The notes under the pieces: model-generated
Databases searched by the model: none
What the model saw: only the letters and a program-made list of their open reading frames with translations
Told to the model about the DNA's origin: nothing
Shown here: in pieces, positions 52,455 through 61,976 of the stretch
Layout: each line of letters begins with the position of its first letter
Numbering within the stretch: the stretch's first letter is position 1
Position numbers and translations under genes: made by a program
NCBI GenBank assembly: GCA_009693235.1
Contig: SHXR01000004.1
Span: forward strand, 1-64,000
DNA from: Betaproteobacteria bacterium
GTDB lineage: Bacteria; Pseudomonadota; Gammaproteobacteria; Burkholderiales; SG8-39
Direction of reading: 5' to 3'
Length of the DNA stretch: 64,000 bases

Positions 52455-52978
52455 GATTTTTGCAGCTCACGAACCAGCGGCAGCATCTTTTCCTCCCACG
52501 CCTTCTTTGTGATGGGCCCGATGTGCTTGAACCGGATGATGCCCTTTTTATCGATCAGAAAGGTCTCCGGGACGCCATAGACGCCAAAGTCGATACCGAT
52601 GCGTCCATCGGCATCCATGACCGCTACCCGGTAGGGATTGCCGAACTGCTTGAGCCATGCCAAGGCCTGGTCCTGCTTGTCTTTGTAGTTGAGGCCGACG
52701 ATCGGAATGGTGTCTTGCTTGGCGAGATCGACCAGTAGCGGATGTTCATCCCGGCAGGCCACACACCATGACGCCCAGACGTTGAGCAGCCACACTTTGC
52801 CCGCCATATCCTGGGTGCCAAAGCGACTGTCCGGCCGATGCAGATTGCCCAGTTCAAACGTTGGCGCCGCTTTGCCGATGAATGGCGACGGCACCTCGCG
52901 CGGATTCAGGCCAAGCCCGATGAAAAGGAACGCAAAGATGGCAATGAACCCGCCAAGCGGCAGCAGGAATTTCGTCAT
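52451..52978 (-). CDS. ccmG: Periplasmic thioredoxin-like CcmG/DsbE
   Basis: 175 residues. N-terminal anchor LLPLGGFIAIFAFLFIGLGL, thioredoxin fold with VWASWCVACRDEHP (C72 and C75) and GVYGVPETFLIDKKG with the cis-proline. The active-site dipeptide is VA where many CcmG have PT or VP. The ATG at 52978 overlaps the ccmF stop; the frame further upstream lies in ccmF and is rejected. Confidence 0.94.
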   Translation of the reverse strand: MTKFLLPLGGFIAIFAFLFIGLGLNPREVPSPFIGKAAPTFELGNLHRPDSRFGTQDMAGKVWLLNVWASWCVACRDEHPLLVDLAKQDTIPIVGLNYKDKQDQALAWLKQFGNPYRVAVMDADGRIGIDFGVYGVPETFLIDKKGIIRFKHIGPITKKAWEEKMLPLVRELQKS

Positions 52979-54948
52979 GATGGACTCGCGGCATGCGCGG
53001 GAAGCGCCGACCGTTGCGCGAGGCTTGCGCGGTAACGCCGATCGGTCAGCGCGAGAAATCCGCCAAGGGCCATCAGCACGCAGCCACCCCAGATCCAAGT
53101 GATGAACGGCTTCGAGTACACCCGCACGCTCCACGCGCGGTCACCGACCGGCTCGCCAAGCGACACATAGAGATCACCGAAGAGCCCCGAATCAATGGCG
53201 GCTTCGGTCATGGTGCTTTGCTGCACCGGATAAAAACGCTTCTCCGGATGGAGCGTTCGAACAGCTTTGCCGTTTCGACTCACCACCACCGTACCGCGTG
53301 CCGCGCTGTAATTGGGCCCAGCAACCTCTTCGGTGCCTTCGAATTTCAAGTCATAGCCGCCGACTGCAACGGTATCGCCTATGTCCATTCGCACATCGCG
53401 CTCGACCTCGTAACTCTTCACCGTGGTGACGCCGATGATGAAGACACCGATGCCCACATGCGCGGCGATCATCCCCCAATAGCCGCGCGGCAACTGGCCA
53501 AGACGCGACCATTCCAGCTGCGTACCAACCAGCAGGCGCTCGCGAATCGAGGTCAGCGAGGCGGCGAACACCCAGAACGCGAGCAGATAACCAAAGCTCT
53601 TCATCAAGGTCCATTCGCCCGCGATCAGCGGCACCAGGATGGCACTCACCACCGCAATCACGGCGGCCCATCTGAGCCGCATGGCGAGATCGGGAATGCG
53701 CGCTTCTTTCCAGCGTGCCAGCGGCCCCACCCCCATCAGAAAAATAGCCGGCGCCATCAACGGTGCGAAGACGCTGTCAAAGTACGGTGGACCGACTGAG
53801 ATCTTGCCAAGTTGCAGCGCATCGAGAAACAGCGGATAGAGGGTGCCAAGCAGCACCGATCCACAAGCTGCCGCGAGTAGCACGTTGTTGCCGAGCAATA
53901 GCGATTCACGGGAGACGATTTCAAATTTGCCGCCGAGCCCCACCTTCGGCGCGCGCACGGCGAAGAGCACCAACGAACCACCCGTCACGATGGCGAGAAA
54001 GATGAGAATGAAAACGCCCCGCTTTGGATCGGTGGCAAACGCATGCACCGAGGTGAGCACGCCCGAGCGCACGAGAAACGTGCCAAGCAGGGAGAGAGAA
54101 AACGCCGTAATGGCAAGGAGCACGGTCCAACTCTTGAAGGCGCCGCGCCGCTCCGTCACCGCGAGCGAATGGATCAGGGCGGTACCGACGATCCACGGCA
54201 TGAAGGAAGCGTTTTCCACTGGATCCCAGAACCACCAGCCACCCCAACCGAGTTCGTAGTAAGCCCACCAGCTCCCCAGCATGATGCCGATCGTGAGGAA
54301 GCACCATGCAAGGGTCGTCCATGGACGAGACCAACGCGCCCAGGTCGAATCGAGCTTGCCGCCTAACAACGCGGCTATCGCGAACGAAAAGGCCACCGAG
54401 AAGCCGACATACCCCATATAGAGCATCGGCGGATGGATCACCATACCTGGGTCTTGCAACAACGGATTCATATCACGACCGTCCTGAGCGGCCGGAAACA
54501 GCCGATCAAACGGATTGGAGGTGAGCAGCATGAAAAGCAAAAAGCCGGTGCCGATGAGTCCCATGACGCCCAACACGCGTGCGACCATTTCCTCCGGCAG
54601 ACTGCGACTGGCGATCGAAACCGCCGCCGACCAGCCCGTCAACATGAACACCCATAACAACATCGAGCCCTCATGCGAACCCCAGGTCGCGGCAAACCGA
54701 TAGGGCACCGGCAATCCCGAATTGGAATTGTTGGCGACGTTCAACACCGAGAAATCATTGGTGACGAACGAATACGCAAGGCAGCCAAACGCCAGCGCAA
54801 CGAATAAGAATTGTCCGCGCGAGGCTGGCCGCGCCACGCCCATCCACACCGGATTGCCGCGCGCCGCGCCCGCAAGCGGGAGCACGCCTTGCACGATCGA
54901 GAGCAACAGCGCGAGGATCAACGCGAACTGACCGATTTCAGGAATCAT
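52975..54948 (-). CDS. ccmF: Haem lyase subunit CcmF
   Basis: 657 residues, many membrane helices. The WGGWWFWDPVENASFMPW motif (haem-binding Trp-rich domain) is followed by conserved histidines such as LIHSLAVTE. CcmF with CcmH and CcmI attaches haem to apocytochrome c. Weak ribosome-binding site; 55 bases after ccmE. Confidence 0.95.
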   Translation of the reverse strand: MIPEIGQFALILALLLSIVQGVLPLAGAARGNPVWMGVARPASRGQFLFVALAFGCLAYSFVTNDFSVLNVANNSNSGLPVPYRFAATWGSHEGSMLLWVFMLTGWSAAVSIASRSLPEEMVARVLGVMGLIGTGFLLFMLLTSNPFDRLFPAAQDGRDMNPLLQDPGMVIHPPMLYMGYVGFSVAFSFAIAALLGGKLDSTWARWSRPWTTLAWCFLTIGIMLGSWWAYYELGWGGWWFWDPVENASFMPWIVGTALIHSLAVTERRGAFKSWTVLLAITAFSLSLLGTFLVRSGVLTSVHAFATDPKRGVFILIFLAIVTGGSLVLFAVRAPKVGLGGKFEIVSRESLLLGNNVLLAAACGSVLLGTLYPLFLDALQLGKISVGPPYFDSVFAPLMAPAIFLMGVGPLARWKEARIPDLAMRLRWAAVIAVVSAILVPLIAGEWTLMKSFGYLLAFWVFAASLTSIRERLLVGTQLEWSRLGQLPRGYWGMIAAHVGIGVFIIGVTTVKSYEVERDVRMDIGDTVAVGGYDLKFEGTEEVAGPNYSAARGTVVVSRNGKAVRTLHPEKRFYPVQQSTMTEAAIDSGLFGDLYVSLGEPVGDRAWSVRVYSKPFITWIWGGCVLMALGGFLALTDRRYRASLAQRSALPAHAASPS

Positions 54949-55003
54949 GAGGTCTTTCGTTAAAAGCGCTGATCCAGCACACCCGCGCCGTCAGCCTGGA
55001 AGT

Positions 55004-55453
55004 TCAGGGTTGCTTCACCGTGGCACCCGCCTTGCGCGCCTGCTCGATCGCGTGCGCGGCCTCAGGCGGCATGTAATTCTCATCGTGCTTGGCGAGCACT
55101 TCACTCGCCTTGAACAGGCCATCGGCGCCCAGCCGTCCCTGCGCCACCACGCCCTTCCCTTCCCGAAACAAATCGGGTAACACGCCGGTGTAGACCACAT
55201 CGAGTGTCTTCGCGGTATCGGTGACCCTGAACGCGACCGTCAGCCCATCGGCGTGGCGCTTGATACTACCCACTTCCACCATACCGCCGATGCGAAAGGT
55301 CCGATCGATGGGCGCTTCCTTGGCAACGACTTGCGATGGCGTGAAAAAGAAAACGAGATTGGACTGAAACGCGTTCAGCACCAAGCCCACTGCAACGCTG
55401 AGTGCGACGACGCCGCCTGCGATGATGGCAATCCGCTTATGACGAGGCTTCAT
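55004..55453 (-). CDS. ccmE: Haem chaperone CcmE
   Basis: 149 residues. One N-terminal membrane anchor ([22 protein letters not shown]) and an OB-fold domain with the covalent haem-binding histidine H123 in [10 protein letters not shown], with Tyr127 in place. First gene of the minus-strand half ccmE-F-G-H-I. The 246 bases upstream hold no gene, only the presumed promoter. Confidence 0.95.
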   Translation of the reverse strand: MKPRHKRIAIIAGGVVALSVAVGLVLNAFQSNLVFFFTPSQVVAKEAPIDRTFRIGGMVEVGSIKRHADGLTVAFRVTDTAKTLDVVYTGVLPDLFREGKGVVAQGRLGADGLFKASEVLAKHDENYMPPEAAHAIEQARKAGATVKQP

Positions 55454-55699
55454 GAATTGCGATAGTGGGTCAGGACGAGGGCGCTACGGCACGGCATCTC
55501 GCACCGCAGCACGAAAGGCTACTCTGCAATAGTTTCGCACGTCAACGAGTTTCCAGCCGTGCCACGACCTACGGCGCGAATCGGTGATGGGTGGCATCCG
55601 GTGGCACAGGGCGCCCTTCCACCGGCCGGTCAACGGTGCATTGCGACGATCTGACGGCATGCCGGTGCGCCGGCGCCGTCCACCTCAACTTGACGTTGC

Positions 55700-56692
55700 T
55701 CAATCCAGCTTGACTTTCTCGGCCAGACGCCGCCACTTGGCAATGTCTGCGGCCACCCGCGCCCGAAACTCTGCGCCGGTCGATCCGGTTCCTTGCGTGC
55801 TCATCATCGCCAGACGCGCTTTGACATCGTCTCTGGCGAGCACAGTACGAATTTCCAGCGACAGCCGATCCACGATCGCCGGACTGGTCCCAACCGGCGC
55901 AGCCACGCCAAGCCACGATGTCACCTCGTAGCCGGCCAGTGTTTCGCCGACCGTCGGCACATCGGGAAAGCCCGGATCACGGGCCACCGAGGTCACCGCC
56001 AACACCCGTAGCCTGCCCGCCTTGATGAGCGGCATCGCCGGGGCCGATACCGAGACAGCGAAATCGAGGCCAGCGCGACCGGCCGCGAGTTCCTGCGCCT
56101 GGGTCCCTTTGTACGGGATATGCACGATATCAACGTTCGCCATGTCCTTGATGAGTTCACCGACCAGGTGCAAGGTCGAGGCAACGCCGGAATGTCCATA
56201 ACCTAATTTACCCGGCCGCTTTCTGGCGTCGTCCAGCAATTCACCGAGTGTCCGGTAAGGGGAATCCGCCGGGACGACGATCAAGAATGGGAACACGGTC
56301 GTCAAAGATACGAAGGCGAAATCGCGCAACAGGTCGTAGGGCAGATCACGGACGGTGGCGGCCAACACGCCATCGCCGCCAGTGATCATGATGAATGTGT
56401 AGCCGTCGGCCGGTTGTTTGGCCACGAAGCTGGTCGCGATACGTCCGGACGCCCCCGGACGCGAATCGACGATGACCGATTGCCCCAATCGCTCAGACAG
56501 CGCCGGCTGCAAGGCACGGGAAATCAGATCGGGGTTAGCCCCGGCATTGAAGCCGTGAATGATCTGCACCGGCTTGACGGGCCAACTCTGGGCGGGCGCC
56601 GGATGCGGCCAAGCGCCGATCAACGCGGCGCCGACCAGCGCGGCAACCAGCGAGCGACGCCGGCCGACGGATTTCGTTAATGGGTCTGGCAT
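55700..56692 (-). CDS. Bug/TctC-family solute receptor
   Basis: 330 residues. The signal region (SVGRRRSLVAALVGAALIGAWPHPAPAQS) begins with RRRSL and may be Tat-type. WPVKPVQIIHGFNAGANPDLISRAL is the first domain motif, where the PPGG stretch is replaced by FNAGANPD. SRPGASGRI and HIPYKGTQA follow. GAGGAAAAG precedes the ATG at 56692. Divergent from an SDR gene (115 bases between). Confidence 0.88.
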   Translation of the reverse strand: MPDPLTKSVGRRRSLVAALVGAALIGAWPHPAPAQSWPVKPVQIIHGFNAGANPDLISRALQPALSERLGQSVIVDSRPGASGRIATSFVAKQPADGYTFIMITGGDGVLAATVRDLPYDLLRDFAFVSLTTVFPFLIVVPADSPYRTLGELLDDARKRPGKLGYGHSGVASTLHLVGELIKDMANVDIVHIPYKGTQAQELAAGRAGLDFAVSVSAPAMPLIKAGRLRVLAVTSVARDPGFPDVPTVGETLAGYEVTSWLGVAAPVGTSPAIVDRLSLEIRTVLARDDVKARLAMMSTQGTGSTGAEFRARVAADIAKWRRLAEKVKLD

Positions 56693-56806
56693 GCTTTTCC
56701 TCGGCCCGGCGGGGGCTCTCACACAAGTGCCGCACTCTACCTGTTTCGCCGGTCCCGTTCATACTATGCGCTGGAAACATCGACGCTATGCCAACCAGGG
56801 GGATAC

Positions 56807-57580
56807 ATGGAACTCGGACTAAGGGGAAAAGTCGCTATCGTTACCGGTGCCACACAGGGGATCGGCAAGGCCACGGCGTTCACGCTGGCAAAAGAAGGTG
56901 CGCGGGTAGTGCTCTGCGCGCGCGGCAAGAACCGTCTCGATCAATGCTTGAGCAGCATCGCGGCCTTTGGCGGTGAAGCGATCGGCGTATCAGCCGATGT
57001 CTCGAAGCTACCCGACATCGAACGCATCGTCGCCGAGACCATCAAGCGATGGGGCGGCGTGGACATTCTCGTCAACAATGCAGGCACCTCGGTGCGGGGT
57101 GACTTCGAGAAGGTCGATGATGCGATGTGGCAGATGGATTTCGATTTGAAATTGTTCGGTGCGATTCGGCTCGCCAGACTCACCATTCCGCACATGAAAA
57201 AGCGTGGCGGCGGCCGCATCATCAACATCACGAACATCGGCGCCAAGCAACCGGGCGCAAGCACCATGCCAACGACGGTCACCCGTGCTGCCGGCCTCGC
57301 ACTCACCAAAGCGCTCTCCAAGGAATATGCCGCCGACAATATTCTCGTCAACACCATTTGCATTGGCCGCATCAAAGCCGGTCAATGGGAATCACGCGCC
57401 GAAGCACGCAAGGTGCCGGTCGATACGCTCTATGACGAAATGAAAAAGGACATTCCGATGGGCCGCATGGGGGAAGCCGAAGAAGTGGCCAATGCGATCA
57501 CGTTTCTCGCCTCGGCTGCCGGCAGCTATGTGACCGGTACCAGCATCAATCTCGACGGTGGGATGTCGGGGGTGCTCTAG
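56807..57580 (+). CDS. SDR-family protein lacking the canonical catalytic residues
   Basis: 257 residues. The cofactor site VTGATQGIGKATAF is standard and NNAG is intact. Alignment to FabG-type SDRs by GRIINITN..TRAAGLALTKAL places Asn at the catalytic Ser (N143), Thr at Tyr (T156) and Arg at Lys (R160); the helix-alpha4 Asn is also changed (DFDLKLF). So none of the four catalytic positions has its usual residue, while the fold and C-terminal LDGGMSGVL are intact. It may have another chemistry or be a binding protein. AGGGGG precedes the ATG. Its end overlaps the convergent RlmN-like gene by four bases. Confidence 0.85.
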   Translation: MELGLRGKVAIVTGATQGIGKATAFTLAKEGARVVLCARGKNRLDQCLSSIAAFGGEAIGVSADVSKLPDIERIVAETIKRWGGVDILVNNAGTSVRGDFEKVDDAMWQMDFDLKLFGAIRLARLTIPHMKKRGGGRIINITNIGAKQPGASTMPTTVTRAAGLALTKALSKEYAADNILVNTICIGRIKAGQWESRAEARKVPVDTLYDEMKKDIPMGRMGEAEEVANAITFLASAAGSYVTGTSINLDGGMSGVL

Positions 57581-58581
57581 GCAGGCGCCGCCACGGCACG
57601 CGCACGCAACTGTCCGCAACCGCCTTCGACATCCTGGCCCGCGGAGTCGCGCACGGTGGCAAGTACACCATGCGTGCGCAGCATGCGCACCATGGTGAGG
57701 GCGCGTTCGCGGGTTGGACGACGAAAATCCAGCCCCGTCACGCTATTCCACGGAATGAAGTTCATCACCGCGTATTTGCCGGCGAGCAGTTTCGCGATGC
57801 CGGCCAGCTCCTCGTCGCCATCGTTGACGCCTTCCAGCAACGTCCATTGATACTGAATTGGATAACCGGTCGCGCGCGCATAGCTTTCGCCAAGTTCCAC
57901 CAGATCTGCCGGGTCGATGCGTGGCGCACGTGGCAATAAGCGGGCGCGCAGTTGTGCATTGGTGGAATGCAGCGACAATGCCAACGCAGGTTTCACCTGG
58001 TCGCGCGGCAATCGGTCAAACACCCGCACATCACCGACGGTTGAGAACACCAGATTCTTGTGCGCGAATCCGCCCGCAGTGCCGAGCAACTCGATCGCTT
58101 CGCAGACGTTGTCAAGATTGTGCGCGGGCTCGCCCATACCCATGAACTGGACTTTGCGCACGGTGCGCATGCGCCGCGCGAGCACCACTTGCGCCACGAT
58201 CTCGGCACTGCTCAACTGACGCGCAAGGCCATCGCGGCCGGTCATGCAGAACACACAACCCACGACGCAACCAACCTGCGTTGACACGCACACGGCTTCG
58301 CGCGGCAAAAGCACGCTCTCCACGGTCTTGCCATCGGCCAGCTCGATGAGCAGCCGCCGCGATTCGTCGCCGCCGTGCTCCGAGCGCAGACGCGCAATGG
58401 CCGCCAGCTCAGCCTCGATCAAAGGAAGCGCGGCCAATAGACGCGCCGGAAAATAATTCGCCGGATGCTGACCACCGCTACCCAGGGAGCGCGCCTGCGT
58501 CCATGCCCGCACCACGGCCTGGATATGAGTAACACCGGCGCCATGGGATTGCAGGCGTTGGCGGATATCGTCGATTCGCAT
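57577..58581 (-). CDS. Radical SAM RNA methyltransferase, RlmN/Cfr-like
   Basis: 334 residues. The iron-sulfur cluster motif is C105-VVG-C109-VF-C112. C98 in AVCVSTQ and the cysteine in EGGCGQLRA near the C-terminus are placed as the two catalytic cysteines of RlmN/Cfr, which methylate adenines of 23S rRNA (and tRNA for RlmN). FMGMGEPAHNLDNV and LALSLHST are other family marks. The HSTNAQLRARLLPRA segment is of normal type. Start ATG at 58581; the open frame to 58965 lacks a signal. It is shorter (about 334 residues) than typical RlmN and may be the paralogous YfgB-like branch rather than the housekeeping enzyme. Confidence 0.88.
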   Translation of the reverse strand: MRIDDIRQRLQSHGAGVTHIQAVVRAWTQARSLGSGGQHPANYFPARLLAALPLIEAELAAIARLRSEHGGDESRRLLIELADGKTVESVLLPREAVCVSTQVGCVVGCVFCMTGRDGLARQLSSAEIVAQVVLARRMRTVRKVQFMGMGEPAHNLDNVCEAIELLGTAGGFAHKNLVFSTVGDVRVFDRLPRDQVKPALALSLHSTNAQLRARLLPRAPRIDPADLVELGESYARATGYPIQYQWTLLEGVNDGDEELAGIAKLLAGKYAVMNFIPWNSVTGLDFRRPTRERALTMVRMLRTHGVLATVRDSAGQDVEGGCGQLRARAVAAPA

Positions 58582-58752
58582 TGAGCCCGATGCTACACCG
58601 GCTGCTTCGCGTCCCCTGCAGCAGCGTGCTCGTTGCATGCTCCCACTGCATTCACGATCGTGCAAAAACCAAGAGAAATTGGGGTGTTCGAAAGTCCCAG
58701 CGACGATTCTCCAATAGAATGCCCGTTGCGTAAATTCTAAAAAGGCACTGCT

Positions 58753-59757
58753 ATGGCGTGCGTCATCGGCGGCCACCGCTCTCCAATCCCGACATCCCTC
58801 GCCCGATGGGCGATGGCACTTTGCTTTGCGTTGCTGCCGATCATCAGCGAAGCACAGACGTATCCTGCCAAACCGATCCGATTTGTCGTGCCATTCCCGA
58901 CCGGTGGTGCGCTCGATATCGTGGCGCGCATCATGAGTCCGCGCCTGTCCGAGCTGCTGGGACAACCCATTCTCGTCGACAACAAGCCAGGCGCCGCCGG
59001 CACCATGGGCGCCAATGAGACGGCACGTGCGGCAGCGGATGGCTACACGATTTTTATCGGCGAGCCAGGTGGCGTCACGATTGCACCGTCATTGCGGAAG
59101 GATCTCCCGTACGACCCGATGAAAGATCTCGCGCCGATCACCACGATTGCGACCATTCCAATGGTCTTCATCGCGCATCCAAGTATTGGCGTAAAAAATC
59201 TGAGCGAACTCGTCCTGCGCGAGCGCGGGAAGAAAGAGCCGCTCAATTTCGGCACACCCGGCGCCGGCTCGGTGCAACATCTCACCGGCGAACAACTGCG
59301 CTTGGCAACCGGCCTGACGCTTGCGCACATTCCCTACAAGGGCGGCGCGCTGGCAATCAACGATCTATTGGGCGGGCAGCTACCGTTGCTGGTTCTTACC
59401 ATGCCCACCATCATCAACCACATCAAATCGGGCAAGATTCAAGGGCTCGCTATCCTTTCTCGCACCCGCCACGCCGCGTTTCCCGATATGCAGACGGTCG
59501 GTGAAGCGGGTTATGCCGGATTCGAGCAAGGCATCTGGATGGGCATCTTCGCACCAGGCGCCACACCCCGACCAATCATCGCGCGCCTACATACCGAGAT
59601 CGTGAAGACGCTGGAATCCAAGGACGTGAAGGAACGGCTGGAAGGCGGCGGCAACGAAATCCGCACCATGTCACCTGAAGAATTCGCAGCTTTCATCAAG
59701 GCGGACATCGCACGCTGGACGAAGGTGGTGAAGGAGGCAGCGATCACCGGTAACTAA
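58753..59757 (+). CDS. Bug/TctC-family solute receptor
   Basis: 334 residues. The signal peptide is ARWAMALCFALLPIISEAQ, then TYPAKPIRFVVPFPTGGALDIVAR. NKPGAAGTMG, AADGYT and HIPYKGGA complete the pattern. AAAAAGG lies before the ATG. Alone on its strand between the RlmN-like gene and the inverted repeat at 59785; no partner gene adjoins. Confidence 0.9.
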   Translation: MACVIGGHRSPIPTSLARWAMALCFALLPIISEAQTYPAKPIRFVVPFPTGGALDIVARIMSPRLSELLGQPILVDNKPGAAGTMGANETARAAADGYTIFIGEPGGVTIAPSLRKDLPYDPMKDLAPITTIATIPMVFIAHPSIGVKNLSELVLRERGKKEPLNFGTPGAGSVQHLTGEQLRLATGLTLAHIPYKGGALAINDLLGGQLPLLVLTMPTIINHIKSGKIQGLAILSRTRHAAFPDMQTVGEAGYAGFEQGIWMGIFAPGATPRPIIARLHTEIVKTLESKDVKERLEGGGNEIRTMSPEEFAAFIKADIARWTKVVKEAAITGN

Positions 59758-59784
59758 GGCCTACCAGCGTCAAACCTCAGAAAA

Positions 59785-59950
59785 TTGACGCGGAGGAAAG
59801 GAGGAGAAAGACGAGGCGAAGGAGGAAGCCTGCCTATTGGGTTGTACAAAACTTTGAGCATTTCCGACACTGAAGCATGAATTGTCGGGGGCGCGAAGGC
59901 CGGGCTGGGAAGCATGCTGTTCCTTCGTCTCCTCCTTTCCTCCGCGTCAA
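59785..59950. repeat. Long hairpin with perfect 22-bp terminal stem
   Basis: TTGACGCGGAGGAAAGGAGGAG (59785-59806) is exactly inverted at 59929-59950, enclosing about 122 bases with further partial matches (ACGAGGCGAAGGAGG facing CCTTCGT). It occupies most of the space between two convergent genes. The strong purine/pyrimidine bias makes it look like a mobile palindromic repeat more than a simple terminator. Confidence 0.6.
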
Positions 59951-59979
59951 CTTTTGAGTGGCAGTACGCCTGCGCGGCC

Positions 59980-60501
59980 TTAGGGTTTCCCGAACGTCGC
60001 GATGCGACCCACCTTGCAAATGAACAGCACGCGCTTCTCGTCGATGGCAGGATCACGCAATCCGTAGGGCGGTGGGTTGCCGGTATATTTCGTCCAGATC
60101 TTGTCGAGCTGCTTGGTGACGCGCTCGCCACCCTTTTCCCATTCGCGTTCTTCCTTTTCCACCGTGCACTTGATCTGCACCCAGTGATAAGGATTGTCGG
60201 GATTCACCAAGAGGAGGGTGAGCTTCGGGTTCTTCCTGATCCATTCGCACTTCGGCCGATGGGAGGCGGTATTGACGAGCACCTTATCGCCTTCATAGTC
60301 GAACCACATCGGGGTCATACCGACGTTGCCGTCCGGCCCGATCAGGCCAAGAATCACAGTGACGGGCCGATCGAGCAACGCCTTGTAGATCGGGTCAAGA
60401 TCGGCGAGACCCTTGATCTTGGTGCGCTCGCCCACCGCGAACTGGCCCTTTTGCAATCCACCTGCGACATCCTTGAACTTGGCGACGGTAATTTCACTCA
60501 T
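59980..60501 (-). CDS. PPOX-class flavin/F420-dependent oxidoreductase
   Basis: 173 residues of the split-barrel family. VTVILGLIGPDGNVGMTPMWFDYEGDKVLVNTASHRPKCEWI is the core. Members bind FMN or F420; the sequence does not say which here. GGAG lies 7 bases before the ATG. Not closely similar to the PPOX protein at 34491-34916. Downstream of the chromate transporter by 33 bases on the same strand. Confidence 0.82.
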   Translation of the reverse strand: MSEITVAKFKDVAGGLQKGQFAVGERTKIKGLADLDPIYKALLDRPVTVILGLIGPDGNVGMTPMWFDYEGDKVLVNTASHRPKCEWIRKNPKLTLLLVNPDNPYHWVQIKCTVEKEEREWEKGGERVTKQLDKIWTKYTGNPPPYGLRDPAIDEKRVLFICKVGRIATFGKP

Positions 60502-60534
60502 GGTTGTCTCCGATTGTTGATGCGATATAGATTG

Positions 60535-61884
60535 CTACAGATTGCGAACGAGCGTCAACAACATACCGATCACGGCGCAGGCGCCGACCAGCGTCATCAC
60601 ACCCACCTTATAGCGAAGGATCGCGATGAACGCAGCGATGCCGATCAATGCCGATATCCAGTCGAAGATGCCTCCATAGCCGTTCGGCCAGAGCACGTGG
60701 TAGGCGAAGAACAGGGCAAGATTCAGGATGACGCCAACCACCGCAGCGGTAATGCCGCTCAGGGGCGCGGTGAACTTCAGATCGCCATGAGTGGATTCCA
60801 CGACCGGTCCACCGGCGAAAATAAAGATGAATGACGGCAAAAACGTGAAGAACGTGACCAGCGTTGCAGCGGCAGCGCCTGCCAAGAAGACCGCGCCAGG
60901 GCCCAGCAACGCCTTCGTCCATCCGCCGACGAAGCCAACGAACGCAACCACCATGATGAGCGGACCAGGCGTGGTTTCGCCAAGCGCCAGACCGTCGATC
61001 ATTTGCGTACCGGTCAGCCATTGGAAATGTTCGACGGCGCCCTGATACACATAGGGCAGCACCGCATAGGCGCCGCCGAATGTGAGCAACGCCGCCTTGG
61101 TGAAGAACCAACCCATCTGCGTGAAGGTGTTGTCCCAACCGATCGCGAAGACCAGCGCCAGCATCGCCGCGCTCCAGATCGCAAGACCTGCCCCGGCAAA
61201 GCCGATGATGCGTCCCCAGGTAAAGCGCGCATGCTCGGGCGTTGGCGTGTGGTCATCGATGACCGCCGGTCCGTAGCTCGCTTGTTTCGAGCCATGTCCA
61301 CCGCCGACCGCGAATTTGTCAGGTGCCATGCGTCCACCAAAGTAGCCGATCACCCCGGCCGCCAAGACGATCAGTGGAAACGGCACATCGAAGACAAAGA
61401 TCGCCACGAACGCGGCGGCGGCGATGCCCCACAACCATTCGTTCTTCAGCGAACGTGAGCCGATCCGGTGTGCGGCCGAGACGACGATTGCCGTCACCGC
61501 CGGCTTGATGCCATAGAAAATCCCAGCCACCAGGGGCACATCGCCAAAGGCCAGGTAGATCCACGATAGCCCGATGAGGATGAACAGCGACGGCAGCACG
61601 AACAGGCCGCCTGCCACTATGCCACCCCAGGTGCGATGCATCAGCCATCCGATATAGGTGGCGAGCTGCTGCGCTTCGGGACCGGGCAGCACCATGCAAT
61701 AGTTGAGCGCATGGAGAAAACGTCGCTCGGAAATCCAGCGTCGGCGTTCGACCAATTCCTGATGCATCACCGCGATCTGTCCGGCCGGTCCACCGAAACT
61801 GATGAAGCCCAGCTTCAACCAGAAGCGGAAGGCATCGGCGAATGAAACACGAGGCGGCGGGGTTGCAACAGAATCTACGTCCAA
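60535..61884 (-). CDS. chrA: Chromate transporter ChrA (two-domain CHR family)
   Basis: 449 residues. The two homologous halves begin FWLKLGFISFGGPAGQIAVMHQE and later FFTKAALLTFGGAYAVLPYV; MVLPGPEAQQLATYIGW follows the first. About ten membrane helices. It exports chromate in exchange for protons or sulfate; some members do other oxyanions. The TTG at 61884 has AAGGAG 5 bases upstream, so I accept it as the start. No ChrB or other chr gene is next to it. Confidence 0.9.
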   Translation of the reverse strand: MDVDSVATPPPRVSFADAFRFWLKLGFISFGGPAGQIAVMHQELVERRRWISERRFLHALNYCMVLPGPEAQQLATYIGWLMHRTWGGIVAGGLFVLPSLFILIGLSWIYLAFGDVPLVAGIFYGIKPAVTAIVVSAAHRIGSRSLKNEWLWGIAAAAFVAIFVFDVPFPLIVLAAGVIGYFGGRMAPDKFAVGGGHGSKQASYGPAVIDDHTPTPEHARFTWGRIIGFAGAGLAIWSAAMLALVFAIGWDNTFTQMGWFFTKAALLTFGGAYAVLPYVYQGAVEHFQWLTGTQMIDGLALGETTPGPLIMVVAFVGFVGGWTKALLGPGAVFLAGAAAATLVTFFTFLPSFIFIFAGGPVVESTHGDLKFTAPLSGITAAVVGVILNLALFFAYHVLWPNGYGGIFDWISALIGIAAFIAILRYKVGVMTLVGACAVIGMLLTLVRNL

Positions 61885-61976
61885 GAAAACTCCTTCGGCG
61901 TCAGCCGTTATGCAAAACTTGGACGGGACTCCGTCTTAGCCGGGGGTCTGCGGAACCCCGGACGCCACTTACTCGA

